Source of the DNA: DATHTS01 sp965219305
Lineage (GTDB): Bacteria > Acidobacteriota > Blastocatellia > Pyrinomonadales > Pyrinomonadaceae
NCBI GenBank assembly: GCA_965219305.1
Contig: OZ244725.1
Coordinates: forward strand, 4,340,001-4,404,000
Direction: 5' to 3'
DNA length: 64,000 nt
The translations under genes and the position numbers were made by a program. Each line of letters starts with the position of its first letter. Position 1 is the first letter of the stretch. This document shows, in pieces, positions 42,088-49,057 of the stretch. The notes beneath the pieces were generated by a model, which did not search any database, was not told the DNA's origin, and saw only the letters and a list, made by a program, of their open reading frames with translations.

Positions 42088-43269
42088 TTACAAATTTATT
42101 CGAACGATTGTCTCTACGTGATGTGTTTGCGGAAAAAGATCAATGGCGGTGATCGAATTTATCTCATAACCCGCGTCGAGAATTTTCCGCAGATCACGCG
42201 CCAGCATTGAAGGTTCGCAGGCGACGTAAGAAATCTCGCGCGGTTCGAGAGCGATGAGTTTTTCAATCGTGGAATTTTCCGTCCCCGAACGCGGCGGATC
42301 GAGCAGGACGAAATCTACCGGATCGGAATCGAGATTCAAAAATTCGCTCACGCCTTCATCGAAAAATCTGACGTTTTCGCGCCGCGCCTGTTCGACGTTT
42401 TTCACGGCGAATTCGACCGCGCGTTTGTTTTCTTCAACGCCGAAAACCTTTTCAAAATTCCTTGCCAGCGGCAGAGTAAAAAGTCCGACACCGCAGTAAA
42501 GATCGAGCGCAAATTCGCCGCTCGCGCCAATCGTCGCAGTTTCGATCAGTTTTTCGACGAGCAGATTATTTCCCTGAAAAAATCCCGCCGCGTCGTAAAA
42601 ATATCTCTCGCCGCCCGCTTCAAAACAAATCTCTTCGGTCGGTTCCAAAATGTCGGGCGAATAAACCGAAATTTTCCCGTTCGCCGCCGCCGCTTCGATC
42701 AAAGGGCGTTTTGCGTTAAAATCCTGCCAGTCAATATTCCGTCGAAGTTCGTTTAATTTTTTCTCCAACTCCGGCACGAGAATCGGACATTCTTTCGCGT
42801 CAATAACTTCGTGCGAACGGCGTTTATAATAACCTATGTGTTTGTTTTCAACATCGAGATGCCAACCGGCGCGGGCGCGGTAATTGTATTCCTGCGGACT
42901 CGGAATGATGTTGATTTCGCCGTCGTAATTTATTTTCCCGATGCGCGTCAGGCAATCTTTTAAGATCGCAATTTTCGCGTCGAGTTGTGCGCCGTAATTT
43001 AAATGCTGAAAATTACAACCGCCGCACGTCCCGAAATAACTGCATTCCGGTTTCGTTCTGTCGGCGGAAGGTTTGATAATTTCGAGAATTTCGGCAAATG
43101 CGGATTTTCCCTGCATTTTGACGATCTCGACAATAACTTCGTCGCCCGTCGCGGAAAGCGGAACGAAAAGCGTCAGTTTTTCGCCGAACGCGAGACCGTA
43201 ACCGTTCGGCACGATTTTTTCGATTTTTACGGTGAGCGTATCACCGACGTTGTATTTGCTTTTGCTCAA
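42088..43269 (-). CDS. 23S rRNA (uracil-C5)-methyltransferase, RlmD/TrmA family
   Basis: SAM-dependent methyltransferase of 393 residues. A TRAM domain (residues 5-60) is followed by the iron-sulfur motif CSYFGTCGGCNFQHL. The Rossmann part has ALDLYCGVGLFTLPLA, VLLDPPRSG and the catalytic Cys in YVACEPSMLARDL. RlmD methylates U1939; RlmCD and TrmA are close relatives and cannot be separated here. The start appears to be TTG at 43269, since no ATG lies before the TRAM domain. The unknown gene upstream ends 3 bases before it. Confidence 0.93.
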   Translation of the reverse strand: MSKSKYNVGDTLTVKIEKIVPNGYGLAFGEKLTLFVPLSATGDEVIVEIVKMQGKSAFAEILEIIKPSADRTKPECSYFGTCGGCNFQHLNYGAQLDAKIAILKDCLTRIGKINYDGEINIIPSPQEYNYRARAGWHLDVENKHIGYYKRRSHEVIDAKECPILVPELEKKLNELRRNIDWQDFNAKRPLIEAAAANGKISVYSPDILEPTEEICFEAGGERYFYDAAGFFQGNNLLVEKLIETATIGASGEFALDLYCGVGLFTLPLARNFEKVFGVEENKRAVEFAVKNVEQARRENVRFFDEGVSEFLNLDSDPVDFVLLDPPRSGTENSTIEKLIALEPREISYVACEPSMLARDLRKILDAGYEINSITAIDLFPQTHHVETIVRINL

Positions 43270-43272
43270 AAT

Positions 43273-43986
43273 TTATAAATAGAAAAGGCTGAAATATGGA
43301 ATTTTGTATTGTTCGCGCAGACGTTTCAGCAGCATCAGATCATAAGTGCGCTGAAAAACGTCCGCTTCCATTTTACTCTTATAACTTTTAACTTGCTCGG
43401 CGGTTTCGTCTTTTAATTTTTCGAGATTTCGCGCGTCGGCAAATTTCAGCAGAAACGCGTCCATTCTTTTATCGAGGTCTTCGAGTTCGCCTTCGAGTTT
43501 CTCGGCGTTCGTCGGATTTTTTTCAAATTCGCCGATGTTTTGCAAAATCTGTTCGATAACTTCTTTTAATCTGCCGTCCGCATTTTTCTTTGCCGCGTTT
43601 AATTCCGATGTGAGTTTTCCTAGATGCGCGGCGATAGTTTCATCAGAAAACAGACTGTTTTGCAAAACTTCAACTTCCTGACTTGGAACTTGGAACTTGG
43701 AACTTGGAACTTGAGATTTTCCCGCCTGCATCGTCAGCCACGTTTCGTATTGCGATTCGATCTCGTCTTTGCAATAAAAAAGACTCTTGATCGGACGACC
43801 GTTTTTCGGCTTTTTATCGTGCGCGTCAAAAACATTCTCGATTCCTCGCACGACGATATGAAGCGGAACTTCGCGTTCCTGCCAACTTTCGATCAATGCC
43901 CAATCGAGCGGCGACAAAAGCAAATTTCGTCCGCGTCGGCGTATAAATGTTTCTTCGATCTCGGAAAAATAACTGAAGTAGTTCAA
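43273..43986 (-). CDS. Conserved protein of unknown function with repeat-derived insertion
   Basis: Protein of 237 residues, not recognised. The N-terminal part (YFSEIEETFIRRRGRNLLLS, PLDWALIESWQEREVPLHIV) looks like a compact helical domain, followed by charged helices that could form a coiled coil (ELEDLDKRMDAFLLKFADAR). Residues 91-103 (SQVPSSKFQVPSQ) come from an in-frame heptad repeat. The start is probably TTG at 43986 next to a heptad hairpin; no other start precedes the domain. It is directly upstream of the RlmD-type gene, suggesting an RNA-related role. Confidence 0.75.
   Translation of the reverse strand: MNYFSYFSEIEETFIRRRGRNLLLSPLDWALIESWQEREVPLHIVVRGIENVFDAHDKKPKNGRPIKSLFYCKDEIESQYETWLTMQAGKSQVPSSKFQVPSQEVEVLQNSLFSDETIAAHLGKLTSELNAAKKNADGRLKEVIEQILQNIGEFEKNPTNAEKLEGELEDLDKRMDAFLLKFADARNLEKLKDETAEQVKSYKSKMEADVFQRTYDLMLLKRLREQYKIPYFSLFYL
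43681..43715. repeat. Heptad repeat inside a coding sequence
   Basis: Four and a half ggaactt units (43682-43714) lie within the unknown 237-residue gene. They are read in frame, giving SQVPSSKFQVPSQ, and separate the N-terminal domain from the coiled-coil part. Confidence 0.85.
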
Positions 43987-44056
43987 TTTAAATGGTAAAT
44001 GGTAAATGGTAAATGGTAAATCTATTTTTATTTACCATTTACCATTTACCATTTAA
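43987..44056. repeat. Heptad hairpin of ggtaaat units
   Basis: Four ggtaaat units (43989-44021) face three inverted units (44030-44055). A perfect stem of 26 bp is possible, with a short loop. The TTG start of the unknown 237-residue gene (43986) lies directly against it, so the element occupies its whole leader. Confidence 0.93.
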
Positions 44057-44064
44057 TAATTTAT

Positions 44065-44325
44065 TTAAAATCTAATTTTCATACGGCGCAGAGTTCGCAC
44101 ATCTTCATCGGTCAGATCGAATTCGGGTTCTTCGTCTGTTTCACCGAGTTCGGAAAATTCATTTTCCTTCAGACCGATCTCCAATTTGATGTTTAATTGC
44201 GGTTCGTAACCCATAAAACGCAGATTTTCGATCTCATTAGCGACGTTTTTGTCGTTTTCGACTGCTTCGTTTATCGCCTTGCAGAGTTTGCGAATTGCTT
44301 TTTTTCCTTCTTGGTCAAGTTCCAT
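44065..44325 (-). CDS. Small acidic protein of unknown function
   Basis: Protein of 86 residues: helical N-terminus (MELDQEGKKAIRKLCKAINEAV), a strand-rich middle (YEPQLNIKLEIGLK), an acidic stretch (ETDEEPEFDLTDED) and a basic end (VRTLRRMKIRF). It is not recognised. Codon use and position before the 237-residue gene suggest a real gene in the same operon as the RlmD-type gene. Confidence 0.65.
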   Translation of the reverse strand: MELDQEGKKAIRKLCKAINEAVENDKNVANEIENLRFMGYEPQLNIKLEIGLKENEFSELGETDEEPEFDLTDEDVRTLRRMKIRF

Positions 44326-44428
44326 TGCCGTAATTTAAGATGCTACGAAAGGTTTCCGAAATAGTCAAAAACACAGAATAATTTCGGCTCTTACGATTTC
44401 CGCCGAATTTTGCAATAATAAATCCGAT

Positions 44429-46024
44429 ATGAGCCAAGAACGACGCGAAAAATTTCAGACTTCATCGGGCATCGAATTGCCGACCGAATTTAATCCCGAA
44501 AACACCGAAATAGATTACGAAAAAGACATCGGACGCGCCGGAGAATTTCCATACACGCGCGGCGTTCGCGCGAATGTCTATCGCGGCAGATTCTGGACGA
44601 TGCGCCAATATGCCGGATTTGCGACCGCCGAAGAATCCAACGAAAGATATAAGTATCTATTGTCGCAGGGAACGACGGGTTTGAGCGTTGCGTTTGATTT
44701 GCCGACGCAGATCGGTTTGGATTCGGACGATGATTTGTCGGCGGGCGAAGTCGGAAAAGTCGGCGTGGCGATTGATTCGCTCGAAGATATGCTGACGCTT
44801 TTCGACGGAATTCCGCTTGATCAAGTTTCGACTTCGATGACGATCAACGCGACGGCTTCGACGCTTTTGTGTTTATATCTGGCGGTGGCGAAAAAGCAAA
44901 ATGTGTCGTTCGACCAAGTTTCGGGAACGATTCAAAACGACATTTTAAAAGAATATATCGCACGCGGAACATACATTTTCCCGCCGAAACCTTCGATGCG
45001 TCTGATTACCGATACTTTCGCGTTTTGCGCCGATAACGTGCCGAAATGGAACACGATCTCGATTTCCGGTTATCACATCCGCGAAGCCGGTTCGACCGCC
45101 GCGCAGGAACTCGCGTTCACGCTTGCCGACGGCATCGCTTACGTCGAAGCCGCCGTTTCAAAAGGTTTAAAAGTTGACGATTTCGCGCCGCGTCTTTCGT
45201 TCTTTTTCAACGCGCATAATAATCTGCTCGAAGAAATCGCCAAATTCCGCGCTGCGCGTCGTCTGTGGGCGCGAATTATGAAGGACAGATTTAACGCGAA
45301 AAACCCGAAATCGTTGATGCTCCGTTTTCACACGCAAACCGCCGGTTCGACTCTGACCGCGCAGCAACCGGAAGTAAACGTCGTGCGAACGACGATTCAG
45401 GCACTCGCGGCGGTTCTCGGCGGAACGCAAAGTCTGCACACTAATGGAATGGACGAAGCGTTATCTTTGCCGACCGAACAAGCCGCAAGAATCGCGCTCA
45501 GAACTCAGCAAGTAATCGCGTATGAATCAGGCGTTGCCGACACGGTTGACCCGTTTGCGGGAAGTTACGCGATTGAAGAATTGACGAATAAATTGGAAGA
45601 AAAAGCGATTGATTACATCGAAAAAATTGATGCGATGGGCGGAATGTTAAAAGCCATCGAAACTGGTTACGTCCAACGCGAAATTCAAGAAGCGTCGTAT
45701 GATTATCAACGCACCGTCGAGAAAAAGGACGAGATCGTCGTCGGTGTCAATAAATTTCAGATCGAAGAAGACGAAACGATTCCGATTCACAGAAACGATC
45801 CGAAAATCGAGCAGGGACAGATCGAAAGATTAAAAGCCTTGCGCGAACGGCGCGACAACGAAAAAGCGGAAAATTTACTGGCAAAGTTGGAAGAATCTGC
45901 AAAAACTGATGAAAATCTTTTACCGAAAATCCTTGATTGCGTGGAAAATTATGTCACCGTCGGCGAGATTTCAAATCGCCTGCGAAAAATCTGGGGCGAA
46001 TATCGCGAAGCTGTTACGGTTTAA
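44429..46024 (+). CDS. mcmA: Methylmalonyl-CoA mutase, large (catalytic) subunit
   Basis: Coenzyme B12-dependent isomerisation of methylmalonyl-CoA and succinyl-CoA. The 531-residue protein has RFWTMRQYAGFATAEESN, LSVAFDLPTQIGLDSDDD, GTIQNDILKEY, PPKPSMRLITDTF, ISISGYHIREAG and HTQTAGSTLTAQQP. The Tyr before RGRFW and the Arg in PSMRL match methylmalonyl-specific enzymes rather than isobutyryl-CoA mutases. The B12-binding domain is absent, so a separate small subunit must exist elsewhere in the genome. It links to propionyl-CoA metabolism and may relate to the accC gene at 34609. Confidence 0.95.
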   Translation: MSQERREKFQTSSGIELPTEFNPENTEIDYEKDIGRAGEFPYTRGVRANVYRGRFWTMRQYAGFATAEESNERYKYLLSQGTTGLSVAFDLPTQIGLDSDDDLSAGEVGKVGVAIDSLEDMLTLFDGIPLDQVSTSMTINATASTLLCLYLAVAKKQNVSFDQVSGTIQNDILKEYIARGTYIFPPKPSMRLITDTFAFCADNVPKWNTISISGYHIREAGSTAAQELAFTLADGIAYVEAAVSKGLKVDDFAPRLSFFFNAHNNLLEEIAKFRAARRLWARIMKDRFNAKNPKSLMLRFHTQTAGSTLTAQQPEVNVVRTTIQALAAVLGGTQSLHTNGMDEALSLPTEQAARIALRTQQVIAYESGVADTVDPFAGSYAIEELTNKLEEKAIDYIEKIDAMGGMLKAIETGYVQREIQEASYDYQRTVEKKDEIVVGVNKFQIEEDETIPIHRNDPKIEQGQIERLKALRERRDNEKAENLLAKLEESAKTDENLLPKILDCVENYVTVGEISNRLRKIWGEYREAVTV

Positions 46025-46072
46025 TCGGAATGCCGCCAAGATGGAAGGCGTTCCGATCAGATAACTTTTTTT
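46024..46072 (+). terminator. Terminator of mcmA
   Basis: ATCGGAATGCC (46024-46034) pairs with GGCGTTCCGAT (46047-46057) with one G-U pair. A run of seven Ts follows at 46066-46072, inside the end of the convergent aminotransferase gene. Confidence 0.75.
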
Positions 46073-47241
46073 ATCGCCTCAACCGCCGTTTTCAAATTAT
46101 CCAGCGAAGTCGCGTAAGACAAGCGCAGAAATCCGTCCGCGCCGAAACCTTTTCCGTCTGTTAAAACGGCGTGTGCTTCATTTAAGATCAAATCGGCAAC
46201 ATCAGCGGAAGTCTTTAGTTTTTCGCCGTTCAAAACTCCGCGCACGTCAATAAACGCGTAAAACGCGCCTTCCGGTTCGGCGACTTTAAAACCTTCGATC
46301 TCGCGCAGAGCGGGAATCAGCCATTTGCGGCGTTTCTCATATTCGTCGAGCATTTTGCCAACCGCATCGAGCGATCTTTCGGAGTTTTGCATCGCTTTGG
46401 CGCACGCAAACTGCACGAACGATGTCGGGTGCGTCGCCGAATGACTTTGCAGTTTGACCATCGCTTTTGTCCAATTTTCCGGCGCGATCGTGTAACCGGC
46501 GCGCCAGCCCGTCATCGCGTAAGTTTTTGAAAAACTTCCCGCGACGCAGACAAAATCGCGTAATTCTTTCGGCAAAACCGCCGACGTAAAAACTTTTTCC
46601 GGCGGATAGACGAAAAACAGATAACATTCATCCGTTAAAACATAGACGTTTCTTTCCGCGCAAACTTCGATTATTTTCCGCATTTCGTCCGCCGGAATCA
46701 CGCGCCCGGTCGGATTGTTCGGCGAATTGACGATCAGAAGTTTCGTCTTGTCCGTGATCGAATTTTTGACCTGTTCGGCGGTCAGGACAAATTCCGTTTC
46801 TTCCGTTTCGATAAAAACGCAGTTCGCTTCCGCAAAAGTCACCATTTCGGGAAACGAAACCCAATACGGCTTCGGGATCAAAACGTCGTCGCCGGGATTT
46901 ACGAGCGTGCAGACGGCGTTGAAAAGTCCTTGTTTTCCGCCGCACGATGCCGCGATTTGCGTCATTTTTATTTCCGCGCCGAAATGCGAATCGTAAAATC
47001 CGGCGATTGCTTCGCGGAACATTTTCAAACCGGCGGTCGGCGTGTATTTCGTCAAACCTTCGCGCAGACCTTCGACGGCGTATTCTTTGATAAATTCCGG
47101 CGTTTGAAAATCCGGTTCGCCGACGCTCAGATCAATTACCTGTTCGCCTTTATCGCGCAGATCGGCAGCCATCTGCGCCGCTTTGAGCGTCGAGGAAGTC
47201 TGCATTTTGGAAACTCTTTCGGAAACGGGAAAGTTGCTCAT
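46057..47241 (-). CDS. Class I pyridoxal-phosphate aminotransferase (aspartate type)
   Basis: Protein of 394 residues. Recognised blocks: EQVIDLSVGEPDFQTPEFI, VNSPNNPTGRVIP, CYLFFVYPPEKV, and the PLP-lysine motif GSFSKTYAMTGWRAGYTIAP. It transfers amino groups, most likely between aspartate and 2-oxoglutarate, but related enzymes accept other amino acids. An 8-bp triplet repeat lies upstream at 47265. It is convergent with mcmA. Confidence 0.9.
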   Translation of the reverse strand: MSNFPVSERVSKMQTSSTLKAAQMAADLRDKGEQVIDLSVGEPDFQTPEFIKEYAVEGLREGLTKYTPTAGLKMFREAIAGFYDSHFGAEIKMTQIAASCGGKQGLFNAVCTLVNPGDDVLIPKPYWVSFPEMVTFAEANCVFIETEETEFVLTAEQVKNSITDKTKLLIVNSPNNPTGRVIPADEMRKIIEVCAERNVYVLTDECYLFFVYPPEKVFTSAVLPKELRDFVCVAGSFSKTYAMTGWRAGYTIAPENWTKAMVKLQSHSATHPTSFVQFACAKAMQNSERSLDAVGKMLDEYEKRRKWLIPALREIEGFKVAEPEGAFYAFIDVRGVLNGEKLKTSADVADLILNEAHAVLTDGKGFGADGFLRLSYATSLDNLKTAVEAIKKVI

Positions 47242-47264
47242 AGATTCATTTTAACGTCAGTTTT

Positions 47265-47288
47265 GCGAAGAAGCGAAGAAGCGAAGAA
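47265..47288. repeat. Three exact 8-bp repeats
   Basis: GCGAAGAA is repeated three times in a row, 24-47 bp upstream of the aminotransferase start codon. Read on the minus strand it is TTCTTCGC three times. Possible function is unknown. Confidence 0.6.
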
Positions 47289-47468
47289 TATTTATTTGTG
47301 CGCCGCAAAAAAACACGAATTAATTTTTGCATAAATAAAATAATTCGTTACTTGATAACAAAATCGCGCTTGAAATAAAAAGTGATAAATTCCCGCGCTT
47401 TCGAGTTCTCGTCTTTCGGAATTATGACCTGTGCGTGATTTGCCTGAATAATCATTTTCGGCAAACTC

Positions 47469-47666
47469 TCAGTTGCCCTCACTTTTTGTAGAATTGCCGT
47501 AGATCAACAAACTCGATGCCAGAATCACGGCAAAAGGCAGCAAAAGTATTAAATTTATTTCGCCTTTTCTGACATATCCGATGATCGCCGCCGCAATGAC
47601 GGCGACCATCGCCACTATCGCTAAACCGAGAGTCGCGCCCTTTAAAGTTTTTGGATCTGTTTTCAT
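47469..47666 (-). CDS. Small two-span membrane protein, copy 1
   Basis: Protein of 65 residues from the ATG at 47666, which follows AAGGGGA by seven bases; a longer frame with TTA-rich DNA upstream is less likely. It has hydrophobic helices LKGATLGLAIVAMVAVIAAA and ILLLPFAVILASSLLIYG around a short GEIN loop. It is clearly similar to copy 2 (47775-47978): both have LGLAIAAI...GY/GF...GEIN/GQVN. The pair is a tandem duplication. Function is unknown. Confidence 0.7.
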   Translation of the reverse strand: MKTDPKTLKGATLGLAIVAMVAVIAAAIIGYVRKGEINLILLLPFAVILASSLLIYGNSTKSEGN

Positions 47667-47774
47667 ATAATTTCCCCTTGTTATGTATAAATTTATCAAC
47701 GATCAATTTTTGCTGTCGAAACTGTAAGTTCTGCGCGATAAAACCGCAAAAACAGAATTTAATTTCCGAAAAAA

Positions 47775-47978
47775 TCAATCGCTGTCAGACTTCTTGCGTT
47801 TTTTAAGGGCTACTACATTCGCCGACAAAATAACGGCGGCAATTGCGATCATTAAATAATTTACCTGACCGTCTTCCATAAATCCGACGACGAGCGCGGC
47901 GATAATCACGAGTATCGCCGCAATCGCCAAACCGATTGAAATTCTTTGTAAATATCTCGTATTTTTTTTCTCGATCAT
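47775..47978 (-). CDS. Small two-span membrane protein, copy 2
   Basis: Protein of 67 residues: RISIGLAIAAILVIIAALVVGF, then EDGQVNYL, then LMIAIAAVILSANVVAL, with a basic end (KKRKKSDSD). It matches copy 1 in arrangement. It starts 12 bases after the end of coaD, so the order is coaD, copy 2, copy 1. Function is unknown. Confidence 0.72.
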   Translation of the reverse strand: MIEKKNTRYLQRISIGLAIAAILVIIAALVVGFMEDGQVNYLMIAIAAVILSANVVALKKRKKSDSD

Positions 47979-47990
47979 AATTTTACTTTC

Positions 47991-48488
47991 TCAATTATTG
48001 TCTTCAAGTTTTTCTTTCATTCTCGCTTCGACCAATTCCGGCACAAGACCTTCGATGCGTCCGCCGAGAACGAAAACCTGTTTCATCAGAGTCGAAGAAA
48101 CATAAGAATATTCTTCGTCAGCCATCAGAAAAACGGTCTCGATAGTCGGTTCTAATTTGCGGTTCATCAACGCCATCCGCAGTTCGTATTCGTAATCGGA
48201 AACTGCACGAATCCCGCGCACAATCGCTTCACAATTTTTGCTCTTGGCAAATTCTGCCGTTAAACCCATAAAACTGTCCACAACCAGACGGCAGTCAACC
48301 GCTTTGACCGTGGGCAAAATTTCACGAATCATCGCACACCGCTCTTCGACCGAAAACATCGGATTTTTGTCGGGATTATTCAAAACGGCGACAATAATTT
48401 CATCAAACAATGGCGAACTTCGTTTGATAATATCGAGATGACCGTTAGTTAATGGGTCGAACGAACCCGGAAAAATTGCGCGTCGCAT
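47991..48488 (-). CDS. coaD: Phosphopantetheine adenylyltransferase
   Basis: Fourth step of coenzyme A synthesis: adenylates 4'-phosphopantetheine. From the ATG at 48488 the protein has 165 residues. It starts MRRAIFPGSFDPLTNGHLDI, with the T/HxGH nucleotidyl-transfer motif NGHLD, and later shows RGIRAVSDYEYELRMALMN and SYVSSTLMKQV. The longer frame from 48524 adds a stretch without family support. Confidence 0.96.
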   Translation of the reverse strand: MRRAIFPGSFDPLTNGHLDIIKRSSPLFDEIIVAVLNNPDKNPMFSVEERCAMIREILPTVKAVDCRLVVDSFMGLTAEFAKSKNCEAIVRGIRAVSDYEYELRMALMNRKLEPTIETVFLMADEEYSYVSSTLMKQVFVLGGRIEGLVPELVEARMKEKLEDNN

Positions 48489-48892
48489 TGTCTTTAATTT
48501 AATGTTAAACAGCCAAAGTTGCAAATATATAAGTTTTTAGAACAATGGATTTTCAATTTCAGAATTTTCTTTTCTGCATTCTCCGTGCGCTCTACGGCAC
48601 AATTATTCCTTCAAAAATCACTAACAAAATTAATAATCAATTAAAATGCTTATGTTCGCTGAACATTAACAAAAGATACGTTCAAATTTCTTGAAGGTAA
48701 TAATTATTTTGAAACAGATAAACTATTACGGAAAGAGAGATATATTCCGACAGATTCCCGTTGTCCGAATAAACGCTGAAACTCAACGCTTACTCAATGA
48801 CCACCCGAACCATCTCACTTGGATTTGGAATTGCCAAAATTGAAAAAAGATTTTTTATATTCAGTAATATACATAAAATTTATATAAAAAAC

Positions 48893-48976
48893 TGGTTGGC
48901 TTGATTGAAAAGTTGGTTGGAGCATTTGAATAATTGGTTAGTGCAATAAACAATTGGTTGGTGCGTTTGACTGATT
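48893..48976. repeat. Degenerate 21-bp tandem array (four copies)
   Basis: TGGTTGG or TGGTTAG begins at 48893, 48914, 48935 and 48956, spaced exactly 21 bp apart. Each is followed by a degenerate AT-rich part that contains GCATTTGA, GCAATAAA or GCGTTTGA. 21 bp is two helical turns and three heptads, so it fits both an array of protein-binding sites and an expanded form of the heptad family. Confidence 0.8.
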
Positions 48977-48991
48977 TACTATGGAAAATGA

Positions 48992-49027
48992 AAAAGGGCG
49001 AAGAATTAAACAATTCTTCGCCCTTTT
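48992..49027. terminator. Bidirectional terminator beyond hppA
   Basis: AAAAGGGCGAAGAATT (48992-49007) pairs perfectly with its complement (49012-49027) with a four-base AAAC loop. T-runs lie on both sides when read from either strand. It ends hppA on the minus strand. Confidence 0.93.
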
Positions 49028-49057
49028 CGGTTTTGTGTGAATTGTCGGCAGTTGTTT

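Larger units (their letters stand above)
48489..49057. other. Intergenic region with a 21-bp array and terminator
   Basis: No gene is supported in this 569-bp gap. It contains the 21-bp-period array (48893-48976) and the terminator at 48992-49027. The AT-rich part at 48489-48700 could hold the coaD promoter. Short open frames here (37 codons at most) have no family match. Confidence 0.5.

Noticed and set aside
48663..48845. Possible small gene or gene remnant between coaD and the 21-bp array
   Set aside because: Short open frames of about 35-60 codons exist in two frames, but none has a ribosome site, a normal start or a recognised pattern.
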